Shown here: positions 9,424 to 18,135 of the stretch, piece after piece | Layout: each line of letters begins with the position of its first letter | How positions within the stretch are numbered: the stretch's first letter is position 1 | Assembly (NCBI GenBank): GCA_902518705.1 | Contig: CABYHW010000001.1 | Coordinates: 50,270 to 114,269, forward strand | Direction of reading: 5' to 3' | From: an uncultured Alphaproteobacteria bacterium | GTDB taxonomy: Bacteria > Pseudomonadota > Alphaproteobacteria > HIMB59 > GCA-002718135 | DNA length: 64,000 nt | Position numbers and translations under genes: made by a program | Notes under the pieces: generated by a model | The model's input: the letters and a program-made list of their open reading frames with translations, nothing else | Told to the model about the DNA's origin: nothing | Database searches by the model: none

Positions 9424-10867
9424 TTTTTCTTAAATAATAGAAAATACTAAATATAAAAATAATGAAAAAATATATTTTTAATATTGAATGAAAATTAATG
9501 AAATTATTATTTTTTTTAAATGATAATTTATAATTAAAATTTTCAGTTTTATTAAATTGGGTTCTAATTAGTACAGCGCCATTATTGTCTATCACTGCAG
9601 ATATTCCATTATTAGAAACACGAATAATTGGCTTATTAAATTCTGCAGCTCTAATTTTGGTGAGATAGAAATGTTGATAAGGACCTAGATAATCACCAAA
9701 CCAAAAATCATTCGTAATATTTACAATAAAATTACTTTCATTATTCAATTTATTTAATAGCTTCCAGTAAAAAACAATTTCATAACAAATGACAGGAATA
9801 AAACTCATATTATCAGATAGATTGATTATTCTTTCAACTTTACCTTTTGAATAATCATTTTGACCCACAATACTTTCTAAAAAAGTTAGTGAATCTCTTA
9901 ATGGAAGAAACTCTCCAAAGGGAACAAGTATTTTTTTATCAAAGTAAGTTACATTTACTAAATTAATATTTATTAAACTATTATAATATTTACTATTTTC
10001 ATATCTTGTAGCTCCAATAATTAATGTTTGATTTTCTTTTAAAGAATCTTTTATGATTTTAAGTTCAAGATCATCTAAAAGATAAGGAAAGTTATTTTCA
10101 CCAAAAATAAGCAATTCTGCAGTACTTTCATCTATATGTTTAATTATTCTTTGAAGTTTTTTTTCTGGTGTCAAAAATTGGTCATTATTTTTAAAATTTA
10201 ATTGGAAAATTTCCATATTAATTGTTTTAATTTTAGAATTATTTTTTTCTAGGCTAAAATTTGCAATTAATAAACTAATTATTGGCAGAGAAATAAACAG
10301 TCCTAGATATTTCAATTCTTGTTTAAAGTTTTCTTTAGTTAAAAAAATAAAAGGGATGCAAAATATCTGAATAACTAAATAACTTGAAAATAATGTTCCA
10401 AATGATTTTATTGAAAATAGTAAATATTCATTACTAGAGAGTAATAATGAAAATGTAAACCAAGGAAATCCATAAAAAAATATGGATATTATATATTCAC
10501 TAGATGTGAACATAAGTGGAATAAGAATGATTATTGGAATTTTTTTTCCTAATTTAAAAATTATTGTAAAGATTAAACCTAAAATTACAGATAAGAATAT
10601 TATCAGTAGTAAAAAAACCAGAAAAAATTTTTTAGTTTCTTCAAAAACAAAAAAAGGATTTTTGATCCAAAATAAATAACTAATAAAAAAACCAAACCCA
10701 AATATTGATAATTTAATAAAAATGTTTTTATCACTATAATTTTCTCTATTTGAATCTAATAAGAAACAAAGACATGGAAATATAATGAAACCTAGTGGTA
10801 AAAAAAAATATGGAGGAAATAAAAGTGAGGTTAAAAGTCCTAAGATAAAGTAAATTAAAATACTCAA
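9416..10867 (-). CDS. lnt: Apolipoprotein N-acyltransferase
   Basis: A 483-residue inner-membrane enzyme that adds the third acyl chain to lipoproteins. Residues 1-200 contain about six hydrophobic helices. The periplasmic nitrilase-like domain follows, with the catalytic Glu in LLIFGENNFPYL (about 255), Lys in KILVPFGEFLPLRD and Cys in FIPVICYEIVFYWKLL. A C-terminal membrane helix ends the protein. Translation appears to begin at a TTG (10867-10865), overlapping the stop of the full corC frame as TTGA. This overlap is only meaningful if the corC frameshift is repaired, and it supports corC and lnt being a real operon pair, as in other proteobacteria. Confidence 0.93.
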   Translation of the reverse strand: MSILIYFILGLLTSLLFPPYFFLPLGFIIFPCLCFLLDSNRENYSDKNIFIKLSIFGFGFFISYLFWIKNPFFVFEETKKFFLVFLLLIIFLSVILGLIFTIIFKLGKKIPIIILIPLMFTSSEYIISIFFYGFPWFTFSLLLSSNEYLLFSIKSFGTLFSSYLVIQIFCIPFIFLTKENFKQELKYLGLFISLPIISLLIANFSLEKNNSKIKTINMEIFQLNFKNNDQFLTPEKKLQRIIKHIDESTAELLIFGENNFPYLLDDLELKIIKDSLKENQTLIIGATRYENSKYYNSLININLVNVTYFDKKILVPFGEFLPLRDSLTFLESIVGQNDYSKGKVERIINLSDNMSFIPVICYEIVFYWKLLNKLNNESNFIVNITNDFWFGDYLGPYQHFYLTKIRAAEFNKPIIRVSNNGISAVIDNNGAVLIRTQFNKTENFNYKLSFKKNNNFINFHSILKIYFFIIFIFSIFYYLRKNA

Positions 10868-11053
10868 TTATTTTTATTTACTTCAACTATTTCAATTTTT
10901 CTATTGTTTGATTTAATAATCTTGATCCTAAGATCATTATTAAAATCAATTACTTCATTATTGTTTGGTATCCTATTTATTTTTTCATATACAAGCCCAC
11001 CTACAGAAGAGGTTTCATCATCTTCATTTCTTGGAATATTAATTGAAAAAAAA
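10864..11053 (-). other. corC: Out-of-frame C-terminal domain of corC
   Basis: Downstream of the T8 run the other frame encodes SINIPRNEDDETSSVGG, LVYEKINRIPNNNEVIDF and NNDLRIKIIKSNNRKIEIVEV, a typical CorC_HlyC transporter-associated domain, closing with TGA at 10866-10864. The TGA overlaps the TTG start of lnt. The coding signal is intact, with no further stops, so decay after the shift is not evident. Confidence 0.85.
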
Positions 11054-11713
11054 TTCTTCCAAATCTTCTACTCTATAACTAGCATCCACAGTTATTGAAT
11101 TATCTGATTTTTTATAAACTAATTCTTCATCATCTTCTGCGTCATGTTCATCTTCAATCTCACCAACAATTTCTTCAACTAAGTCTTCTATCGTTACCAA
11201 TCCATCAACACCTCCAACTCCATCAACAACTAGCCCTATATGAATCCTAGATGATCTCATGGTTTTCAGTAAATCTAAAATCGGAGATTTGGGAGCAACA
11301 TATAATACATCTCTTATTATTTCACTCATCTGAAATGTATCCTGTGAAGATTTAATAAAATCTTTTATGTGAAAAAAACCAATTACATTATCAATATTTT
11401 TTTTAAATACTGGAATTCTCGAATGTCCCTCTTCCTTAATAACTTCTAAAATTTCGTTGTAAGATTTATCATGGTCTAAGGCTACTATTTCACTTCTAGG
11501 TATCATTAAATCTTCAACACTTTTTTCATTCAAATTTACGATGTTTTTAATTAGATTTTTCTCATTATTATCATTTAGATCGTCAATATTTTTATTATCT
11601 TCATCATTAGCTATAAAATTTAAAATATCTTCTTTTGTTGAATCATTGGATAATAATTTTTTAATTATCCAATTTTTCCAGCTCGATGATTTATCAGCGT
11701 TATTTGTGTTCAT
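11039..11713 (-). CDS. corC: CorC/HlyC-type CBS-domain protein, frameshifted near its C-terminus
   Basis: A 224-residue open frame encoding the CBS-pair part of a CorC (YbeX/TlyC) protein. LNEKSVEDLMIPRSEIVALD and the second CBS motif RSSRIHIGLVVDGVGGVDGLVTIEDLVEEIVGEI are characteristic. The protein should end in a transporter-associated (CorC_HlyC) domain, but the frame stops after YRVEDLEEFFFN. Removing one base from the T8 run (A8 at 11046-11053 on the plus strand) restores INIPRNEDDETSSVGGLVYE and the rest of the domain to a stop at 10864-10866. The gene sits between ybeY and lnt, the usual ybeZ-ybeY-ybeX-lnt order. The break may be a sequencing error, transcriptional slippage or a true mutation. 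Confidence 0.9.
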   Translation of the reverse strand: MNTNNADKSSSWKNWIIKKLLSNDSTKEDILNFIANDEDNKNIDDLNDNNEKNLIKNIVNLNEKSVEDLMIPRSEIVALDHDKSYNEILEVIKEEGHSRIPVFKKNIDNVIGFFHIKDFIKSSQDTFQMSEIIRDVLYVAPKSPILDLLKTMRSSRIHIGLVVDGVGGVDGLVTIEDLVEEIVGEIEDEHDAEDDEELVYKKSDNSITVDASYRVEDLEEFFFN

Positions 11714-12192
11714 TAAATTGTGTAAGGATTGTTAATTCCAAATAATCCTAAAATTTTTATCTCCTCTCTTTTCATTTTTTTAAATTCTAAATTTTTTTTA
11801 TGATTATATCCATTAATATGCAATAAACTATGGATTAATAGATGGTTAAAATGATCATATATGCTAATTTTATTCCTACGTATATATTTTTCAATAGTAT
11901 CAATTGAGAAAAAAATATCACAATATAAAATTTTTCCAACATTTTTATTTGAGTTCTTTGTAATAAAAGTAAGAACATCAGTATCTGTTTGTTTATTTTT
12001 ATAGGTTTTATTAAGTTTAATCATTTTTGATTTATCTGTTAAAATTATATTCAGTTCAAATTTATGATCTCTTTTAAAATAAGAGTTCATTTTATTTATA
12101 GTCTTTTTTGTAATAGTCTTAATTTTAGGTATTCGCCTTGACCATTTTTTTGATTCAGAAAAAAAATCAACTTTTATGTTTTTCATATGCAT
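11713..12192 (-). CDS. ybeY: Endoribonuclease / rRNA maturation factor YbeY
   Basis: A 159-residue UPF0054 metalloprotein needed for 16S rRNA 3'-end processing and ribosome quality control. The zinc-binding triad HLLIHSLLHINGYNHKK (H-x3-H-x5-H) is complete, near residues 126-142, and the upstream TDVLTFITKNSNKNVGKILYCDI matches the TDVLSF-GDI region. The start may be ATG at 12192 or the second Met two codons later (12186). It overlaps the end of phoH by ~26 bp and shares one base with corC, forming the phoH-ybeY-corC-lnt operon. Confidence 0.95.
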   Translation of the reverse strand: MHMKNIKVDFFSESKKWSRRIPKIKTITKKTINKMNSYFKRDHKFELNIILTDKSKMIKLNKTYKNKQTDTDVLTFITKNSNKNVGKILYCDIFFSIDTIEKYIRRNKISIYDHFNHLLIHSLLHINGYNHKKNLEFKKMKREEIKILGLFGINNPYTI

Positions 12193-13126
12193 TAATAATT
12201 TTTTTGACTAAATCATGTCTAACGACATCCTTTTCTGATAATTCGATAAAACCTATATCGTTAACTTTATTTAATTTTTTTAATGCATCCTTAAGCCCGG
12301 AATCTTTTTCACTTACAAGATCGATTTGTGTAATATCTCCTACAACCACCATTTGACTATTTTTACCTAATCTAGTTAAAAACATTTTCATTTGTGTTTT
12401 TGTTGTATTTTGAGCTTCATCCAAAATTATAAAACAATCTTCAAGAGTTCTTCCTCTCATAAAGGCAATTGGTGCTATTTCTATTGTGTTGTTAAGTAAT
12501 TTTTTTTCAACCTGTTCATAGGGTAGCATTGAATATAAAGCATCATAGATAGGTCTCAAAAAAGGATCTACTTTTTCTTTTAAATCTCCAGGAAGAAAAC
12601 CTAATTTTTCTCCAGCTTCAACAGCTGGTCTGGATAAAATAATTTTATTTACTTTGCCATCTTGAAGGGCTGAAACTGCTTTAGCAACAGCAAGATAAGT
12701 CTTTCCTGTCCCAGCAGGACCAATAGCAAATGTAATATTTTTGGTATTTAGTAATTGAAGATATTTATTTTGTATTTCAGTTCTTGGTATAATTTTTCTT
12801 TTTTTAGTTTGAATAAATAAATCCATCTGTTTGTCTGACTTAATATTCATAGATATTAAACTTTTATTATCTCTAATTCTATCCTCATCTATTTCAGCAC
12901 CATTTTGTGCTTCTTTAAATAAGTTAAGAATAGTTTTCTTAGTTTCAAAAATTGATTTTTTATTACCTGATATTTTAATTTTATTTCCACGGTATTGGAT
13001 TTTAACTTGATTAATTTGTTCTATAAGAGATAAGTTTCTATCATTGATACCAAATAAGTTACTTAAAATTGTATTATCTTCTAATTCTAATTCTAAATTT
13101 TCGTTTTTATTTACTATATCTGACAT
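12167..13126 (-). CDS. phoH: PhoH-like ATPase (YbeZ)
   Basis: A 319-residue P-loop ATPase of the PhoH/YbeZ family, the usual partner of YbeY in RNA metabolism. The Walker A motif IGPAGTGKTYLAVAKA is near residues 136-151 and Walker B DCFIILDEAQNTT near 233-245. The remainder matches the family (LSRPAVEAGEKLGFLPGDL, MVVVGDITQIDL). An N-terminal KH-like region (about 40-75) precedes the ATPase domain. Despite the name, there is no PHO box in front of it, and its setting with ybeY and miaB points to the housekeeping YbeZ role. It overlaps the end of miaB by 13 bp. Confidence 0.94.
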   Translation of the reverse strand: MSDIVNKNENLELELEDNTILSNLFGINDRNLSLIEQINQVKIQYRGNKIKISGNKKSIFETKKTILNLFKEAQNGAEIDEDRIRDNKSLISMNIKSDKQMDLFIQTKKRKIIPRTEIQNKYLQLLNTKNITFAIGPAGTGKTYLAVAKAVSALQDGKVNKIILSRPAVEAGEKLGFLPGDLKEKVDPFLRPIYDALYSMLPYEQVEKKLLNNTIEIAPIAFMRGRTLEDCFIILDEAQNTTKTQMKMFLTRLGKNSQMVVVGDITQIDLVSEKDSGLKDALKKLNKVNDIGFIELSEKDVVRHDLVKKIINAYEKHKS

Positions 13127-14415
13127 TCAAGTGCAAAGTTAGTTGAGTTTGTAATTTTCACATTCATAATTTGATTTAAGAGATCTTTTTTAGAGTTAAT
13201 AAATGTACTTTGATTGTAGATTGTACGACCTATAAATTGATCTTTATGCCTGCCTACCTTTTCAAATAATACTTCCATCCCTTTATTAACAAATGATTTA
13301 TTAAAATTTATTTGTTGTTGTGTAAGTAAAGATTGCAAAGCGCTTAACCGAGCTTTTTTATCTAACAAACTAATATTATCTTTGTTTTGAGCAGGTGTTC
13401 CTGGTCTTGGACTATAAATAAATGAATAAGCAATAACAAAATTTACTTTTTCAATAAATTTCATTGTATGTTCAAAATCATTATCTGTTTCTTCCGGGAA
13501 ACCGACAATAAAATCTGATGAAAGAGCAATGTCAGGGCGAACATTTCTTATTTTTTCAACTATTCTTAAATAATCATCAACTGAATGTTTTCTGTTCATT
13601 TTTTTTAAAATTTTATCTGAGCCAGATTGAATGGGTAGATGAAGAAAAGGCATAAGTTTTGAATTATCAGCATGGGCATTTATGAGGGAATCTTTCATAT
13701 CTATAGGGTGGGATGTCATATATCTAATCCTTTTTATTTCTTCGATTTCACTGATTTTATTAATTAAGTAAGCTAGATCTTTTGATTTTCCATCTGATGC
13801 TACACCGTGGTAAGCATTAACATTTTGACCTAGCAAAATTATTTCTTTAATACCATTTGATACATATTTTTTTGTTTCTTCTACTATATCATCAACTGGT
13901 CTAGAAAATTCAGGTCCTCTTGTATATGGCACTACACAAAAAGAACAAAACTTATCACACCCTTCTTGAATAGATAAAAATTCAGAAGATAAATTAGAAG
14001 AATTGAAAATTAAGTTTTTAAATTTTTCATTTTGTAAAAACTCACTATTTTCAATTTCATCGACTTTATCAATCATATCAGGTAATTTGTGATAAGATTG
14101 AGGTCCAACGACATAATCAACTGAAGGAGATCTTTTTTTTATTTCAAGACCTTCAGCTTGAGCTACACAACCGGCAACTACTAATTTCATATTTTGTTTT
14201 TTGTCTTTAATTTTTTTTACTCTACCAATATCAGAATAAACTTTTTCAACTGCCTTTTCTCTAATATGACAAGTATTCAAAACAGTTAAATCTGCTTTAG
14301 AAATATCTTTTGTTATTTTATATCCCTTATTTGAGAACAAATCTTTAATACGATTACTATCATATACATTCATCTGACAGCCATAAGATTTTATATAAAT
14401 ATATTTATCAATCAT
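13114..14415 (-). CDS. miaB: tRNA-2-methylthio-N6-dimethylallyladenosine synthase
   Basis: A 433-residue radical-SAM methylthiotransferase acting on i6A37 of tRNA. The N-terminal MTTase domain (about 4-120) has cysteines in [22 protein letters not shown] and [11 protein letters not shown] for the auxiliary Fe-S cluster. The radical-SAM motif [15 protein letters not shown] (CxxxCxxC) lies near 157-171. A C-terminal TRAM domain (about 370-433) is shortened but recognisable. It overlaps phoH by 13 bp and the GNAT gene by 8 bp, all in one direction. Confidence 0.97.
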   Translation of the reverse strand: MIDKYIYIKSYGCQMNVYDSNRIKDLFSNKGYKITKDISKADLTVLNTCHIREKAVEKVYSDIGRVKKIKDKKQNMKLVVAGCVAQAEGLEIKKRSPSVDYVVGPQSYHKLPDMIDKVDEIENSEFLQNEKFKNLIFNSSNLSSEFLSIQEGCDKFCSFCVVPYTRGPEFSRPVDDIVEETKKYVSNGIKEIILLGQNVNAYHGVASDGKSKDLAYLINKISEIEEIKRIRYMTSHPIDMKDSLINAHADNSKLMPFLHLPIQSGSDKILKKMNRKHSVDDYLRIVEKIRNVRPDIALSSDFIVGFPEETDNDFEHTMKFIEKVNFVIAYSFIYSPRPGTPAQNKDNISLLDKKARLSALQSLLTQQQINFNKSFVNKGMEVLFEKVGRHKDQFIGRTIYNQSTFINSKKDLLNQIMNVKITNSTNFALECQI

Positions 14416-14887
14416 TATTAATATTTTTTATGAAGCATTTAGCATGAATATTTTTGTCATTATACCTATAATAGTTATGTCTAAAATTTAAAAAGACAAA
14501 GTTGTTTTTTTGATAAAAATTTATTGCTTCTACATTATCTTCAGCAACTTCAATGAAAATCTTTGAAAAATTAAGATTATTTGTTTCAATATAATTTAAT
14601 AATTTTGTTGCAATTTTTTTTCTTCTTTGATGTTTTGATACAAATAAAATATGTAATTCTAAATTATATTCTTTATCATTTTTAATTGTATCACCAATTA
14701 AGACTCCTACAAGATTATTATCCTTAAAATATCCAAGAGAGTAATTATTATTTTTGCTAAAATGACTTTCAATATTTTTTATATTCCATCCTATGTTTTT
14801 AAAATAATTAAATTCATCACTATTATCATTTATAAAATTGATTATTGATAATAAGTGTTCTTTATTTATTAAACTAATTCTATTCAA
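14408..14887 (-). CDS. rimI: GNAT N-acetyltransferase, probably ribosomal-protein-alanine acetyltransferase
   Basis: A 159-residue GNAT-fold protein. The acetyl-CoA loop is visible as [18 protein letters not shown] (motif A, Q/RxxGxG/A-like) near residues 85-102, and [23 protein letters not shown] matches the terminal motif B of RimI (AxxLYxxxGF). The position directly after tsaB, with a 4-bp overlap, is the classic tsaB-rimI arrangement, so RimI is the best guess. RimI would acetylate the N-terminal Ala of S18. GNAT substrates cannot be proven from sequence and the protein is quite diverged. Confidence 0.75.
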   Translation of the reverse strand: MNRISLINKEHLLSIINFINDNSDEFNYFKNIGWNIKNIESHFSKNNNYSLGYFKDNNLVGVLIGDTIKNDKEYNLELHILFVSKHQRRKKIATKLLNYIETNNLNFSKIFIEVAEDNVEAINFYQKNNFVFLNFRHNYYRYNDKNIHAKCFIKNINND

Positions 14888-15495
14888 TTTAGTAATTGAT
14901 TATTTGATATATATATTGGTTCAATAATAATATTTTTTTTAAACGTAAAATTATTGTAATTGTTGTAAAATTCTTCAAAAAAAGAAAACTTCATTTGTTC
15001 TAGTTCATTTTTTTCATTTATTTTACTTTTATTAAAAAGAATCAAATCGATATTTTTTGGAATTGAATATTTATTATTTTCAATTTTATAGTATTTCATG
15101 TTGTGATCTTTAGTTTTATAACAAAAAAATTTCTGATTATTAGAAGAGGTTATAAAAACTCCCAAATTTTTTTTGAAATGTTTTATTGCGTTAAAGTTTA
15201 AGATATCCTCAATAGTTAGTGGGTAATAAGGAATATTACGGGAAATCATAAGACCAGAAATAAATGCCGAACCAACCCTTAAACTTGTGTAAGAACCAGG
15301 ACCAATAGTTGTAGAAATTTTTTTGAGATTTTTAGTTAAATTTAATCGTTTATCTATTTCTATATAGGATTGTATTATATTATCACTTAACTTATCTGTT
15401 TCAGATTTAGTAATTTTCTGTTGTAATATTATTTTGTTGTCATCAATTACACAAAATTCTGGTATTGATGATATAATATCTAGAAATAACAACAT
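14884..15495 (-). CDS. tsaB: tRNA t6A biosynthesis protein TsaB
   Basis: A 203-residue member of the Kae1/TsaB ASKHA superfamily, the non-catalytic partner of TsaD in making threonylcarbamoyladenosine at A37 of tRNA. The N-terminus [19 protein letters not shown] and the diagnostic [21 protein letters not shown] (near residues 61-81) are present. It is somewhat short, with a diverged C-terminal half. Its ATG directly abuts the ATG of the divergent polysaccharide deacetylase gene: the two start codons form CATATG at 15493-15498. Promoters for each must therefore lie inside the other gene, or the transcripts are leaderless. Confidence 0.9.
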   Translation of the reverse strand: MLLFLDIISSIPEFCVIDDNKIILQQKITKSETDKLSDNIIQSYIEIDKRLNLTKNLKKISTTIGPGSYTSLRVGSAFISGLMISRNIPYYPLTIEDILNFNAIKHFKKNLGVFITSSNNQKFFCYKTKDHNMKYYKIENNKYSIPKNIDLILFNKSKINEKNELEQMKFSFFEEFYNNYNNFTFKKNIIIEPIYISNNQLLN

Positions 15496-15607
15496 ATGAA
15501 ATTACATAACTACATTTTATTGCTATTTTTAAAAAGTATTTCTTTAATTTTTTTATTAGTAAGTAGTGCTTTTGCTAATGAAGTAAAAAAACTCAGCAAC
15601 TGTATTT
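15496..15607 (+). other. Signal-peptide exon of the polysaccharide deacetylase, out of frame with the rest
   Basis: The ATG at 15496 opens a frame coding for MKLHNYILLLFLKSISLIFL, then LVSSAFANEVKK, a convincing Sec signal peptide with an AFA cleavage site. This frame ends at TAA 15617-15619. The deacetylase frame continues from KNSATVFMYHKFGV, one base off. The two join if the A7 run in the GAAGTAAAAAAACTC context (about 15584-15590) loses one A. Confidence 0.8.
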
Positions 15608-16525
15608 ATGTATCATAAATTTGGAGTTTCTAAATATCCCTCAACAAGTGTAACCATTGACCAACTTAATAGTCATATTGAAGAATTAACTAAAGAAAAA
15701 TATACTATTAAATCATTAGATTTTATTATTGATACAATTATTAATGATGGTGATCTTCCAGCAAATACTATTGGCATAAGTGTAGATGATGCTGATAAGT
15801 CTTTTTTAGAAGTGGGATGGCCTTTATTTAAAGAAAATAATATTCCCGTAACGTTATTTGTAACAACAGGGACGATTTCAAATAATAAAAAATATATTAA
15901 CTGGGATCAAATAAGAAAACTGAGAGAAGAAGGCGTAGTAATTGGTGCACACTCTCATACACATGCCCACATGCCAGATATTAGTATTGAAGAAGTAAGA
16001 GATGAAATAGAAACATCTAATAGAATCTTCTTAAAAGAGCTTGGGGAGATACCAACTTTATTTGCATTTCCTTATGGTGAGACAACAGATGAAATAATTG
16101 AATTAGTAAAAGAATTTAAATTTAAGGTTGCTTTTGGTCAGCATTCAGGAATAATTAATGAAACTTCTAACATGTATTATTTACCGAGATTTTCATTAAA
16201 TGAAAGGTATGGTGAAATAGATAGAGTAAAATTTGCTGCTTCTTCTAAAGGATTAGGAGTTTATGACTTTATACCTCAAAATCCAACTATTAAACAAAAC
16301 CCACCATTCATAGGTTTCTCTCTTCTAGATGATAAAAAAGTTAAATCTCTAGATTGTTTTATATTTGATAGCAAAGGGCAAGTTGATAGAGAAATTTATA
16401 AATTTAACGAAAGAATTGAAATAAGACTTTCACGAGAATTAACACCTGGAAGATCTAGAATGAATTGTACTGTTAAAGATGGTGAAGGTAATTGGAGATG
16501 GTTTGGTCACCAATTTTATTTTTAA
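15608..16525 (+). CDS. Polysaccharide deacetylase (NodB/CE4 family), frameshifted after its signal peptide
   Basis: A CE4 metal-dependent deacetylase domain of ~305 residues; the full gene probably runs from 15496 with a signal peptide, so the product would be exported. The first catalytic motif is GISVDDADKSF (family TFDDG, here ISVDD), motif 2 is GAHSHTHAHMP (metal-binding His-x-His-x-His pattern), and motif 3 is FAFPYGETTDEIIEL. The start MYHKFGV is the family core rather than a real N-terminus, since the residues SATVF directly before it are conserved too. The C-terminal ~90 residues (after LGVYDFIPQNP) form an extra beta-rich domain. Substrate is unknown. The frameshift lies in an A7 homopolymer. 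Confidence 0.88.
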   Translation: MYHKFGVSKYPSTSVTIDQLNSHIEELTKEKYTIKSLDFIIDTIINDGDLPANTIGISVDDADKSFLEVGWPLFKENNIPVTLFVTTGTISNNKKYINWDQIRKLREEGVVIGAHSHTHAHMPDISIEEVRDEIETSNRIFLKELGEIPTLFAFPYGETTDEIIELVKEFKFKVAFGQHSGIINETSNMYYLPRFSLNERYGEIDRVKFAASSKGLGVYDFIPQNPTIKQNPPFIGFSLLDDKKVKSLDCFIFDSKGQVDREIYKFNERIEIRLSRELTPGRSRMNCTVKDGEGNWRWFGHQFYF

Positions 16526-17509
16526 TTAATAAGAAATAGTTTTTTGATCAAAGATAGCAAAGTTATTAGTTTTAATAACTTGTCTTATTGTTTTAATATA
16601 ATTTTCATCTTCTGCGTAAGTGCTTAATTCATTAACAAGTAAGTTAACATTGGAAAAATTATTTCTTTTTCTCATAATATTCCGGATATCACGAAAATCT
16701 TCATATGCATAATGAGAGTTAATATTATCAAAATATGATTCAACACTGTTACTATATGAGCTAAATGATTTGATTAGATGAGTATCACCATTTTCTCTTT
16801 CAAGTGGGATAACGCCTTCCGAGTCATCATAAGTGTATTCCCCAAAAAGTGCGTTGTATTCTTTTGCAAATCTAGACTTACCCCATCCGCTTTCAATTAC
16901 TGCTTGGGCTAATACTATTGAATTAGGTATTACATCAACGTTTGAAAGTATTTCGTCAACTAAATCTAGTTTGTGTTTATTTTGATACTTAATATTATAC
17001 TTTTGAGCAATATCATTAAGTTTTCTTATTTCATTATTATTGAGAGTTCTAAAAGTTTCTAACTTACCTTTGAGCTCATTAACGAAACTTCTAATCATTA
17101 AAATATTTTGATTTTCATTGATAATTATTGGTAAAACAGTTTTTACGAATTCTTTTTTATTTGAATCAAGGTAATCAAAGTCTTTATCTGATAATGTTAA
17201 CTGCAAACTGGGATTGTTTTGCTCTTCAATCTTTGAAGTGATAATAGGATTAATAGGCTTTATTCTTACTTTAACAATTAATTTTTCATTCACTATTTCT
17301 GTAATAGGAGGGCCCTTAAGGGTAATTTCCTTTTCAGATGGTGTAATTTCTTTTTCAGAATATAATTTGTTTATTTGATTTGCGGTTTGAATGTTATTCT
17401 TACTATTGACAGTGTTATTTTCTACAAAGCCAACAAAGCCATTGCTTATAAAAATTAATCCAAGAAGTAATAGAGGAAAGCAAAAAAAATTATACAGTCT
17501 ATCCATCAA
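16526..17509 (-). CDS. Bax-like glucosaminidase (GH73), membrane-anchored
   Basis: A 327-residue protein with one N-terminal membrane helix (about 8-28), a Lys/Thr/Glu-rich linker, and a C-terminal glucosaminidase domain (about 150-327). The catalytic-type stretch VLAQAVIESGWGKSRFAKEYNALFGEY (in outline) and the SFSSYSNSVESYFDNINSHYAYEDFR region match E. coli Bax and other peptidoglycan-cleaving GH73 enzymes; the Glu of AVIESGWG is the likely catalytic acid. It should cleave glycan strands in the periplasm. Its start overlaps the end of nfuA by 11 bp. The stop lies directly after the stop of the convergent deacetylase gene. Confidence 0.83.
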   Translation of the reverse strand: MMDRLYNFFCFPLLLLGLIFISNGFVGFVENNTVNSKNNIQTANQINKLYSEKEITPSEKEITLKGPPITEIVNEKLIVKVRIKPINPIITSKIEEQNNPSLQLTLSDKDFDYLDSNKKEFVKTVLPIIINENQNILMIRSFVNELKGKLETFRTLNNNEIRKLNDIAQKYNIKYQNKHKLDLVDEILSNVDVIPNSIVLAQAVIESGWGKSRFAKEYNALFGEYTYDDSEGVIPLERENGDTHLIKSFSSYSNSVESYFDNINSHYAYEDFRDIRNIMRKRNNFSNVNLLVNELSTYAEDENYIKTIRQVIKTNNFAIFDQKTISY

Positions 17510-18062
17510 TAGGCCTTACTTCTTGTACTTCTGGAACATAGTGCTTTAGCATATTTTCGATACCCATTTTTAAAGTAGCAGTTGAACTTGGACAACCTGA
17601 ACAAGCACCTTGCATGTGGAGATATACGACACCATCCTTAAAACTATCATAAATAATATCACCGCCATCCATAGCAACAGCTGGTCTTACTCGTGTATCC
17701 AGTAATTCTTTAATTTGTTTTACAATATCGGTATCGTTTTCATCAATCTCTAATGATTTATCTTCACCTTTTTTAGTAATATTGATTGTTGCATCTCCAG
17801 AATTATAATGATCCATTATTGAACCTAAGATTAACGGCTTCATAACTTGCCAATCTAAAGATTGATTTTTTGTAATAGTAATAAAATCACTTCCAAAAAA
17901 CACTCCTTCAACTCCCTCGACATCAAATAAGCGTTTTGCAAATGGTGAGTCAGCTGCTTCATCAATATTTTGGAAAAAGGCCGTGCCATCATCCATAACA
18001 ACCTTACCGGGTAGAAATTTTAATGTTTGTGGATTCGGAGTTTGTTCAGTTTGTATAAACAT
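17499..18062 (-). CDS. nfuA: NfuA-type Fe-S cluster carrier
   Basis: A ~187-residue protein with an N-terminal NFU_N domain (FIQTEQTPNPQTLKFLPGK at the start, EGVEGVFFGSDFITITK near 50) and a C-terminal NifU domain with the cluster-binding CSGCPSST motif near residue 158. This two-domain form (Nfu_N plus NifU) is typical of alphaproteobacteria and mitochondria. It delivers Fe-S clusters to apoproteins. The start used is the ATG at 18062; a GTG two codons upstream (18068) is possible. It lies 73 bp downstream of trpS. Confidence 0.93.
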   Translation of the reverse strand: MFIQTEQTPNPQTLKFLPGKVVMDDGTAFFQNIDEAADSPFAKRLFDVEGVEGVFFGSDFITITKNQSLDWQVMKPLILGSIMDHYNSGDATINITKKGEDKSLEIDENDTDIVKQIKELLDTRVRPAVAMDGGDIIYDSFKDGVVYLHMQGACSGCPSSTATLKMGIENMLKHYVPEVQEVRPIDG

Positions 18063-18135
18063 ATGCACTATATATAGTTATTAATATGTCTTTAGTATGA
18101 ATTTTCTAAAAAAAAATTTAAAATTTGGGGAATTT

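Noticed and set aside
12167-13126. PhoH as a member of the phosphate regulon
   Set aside because: It lies in the ybeZ-ybeY-corC-lnt housekeeping run without a PHO box; the name is historical.
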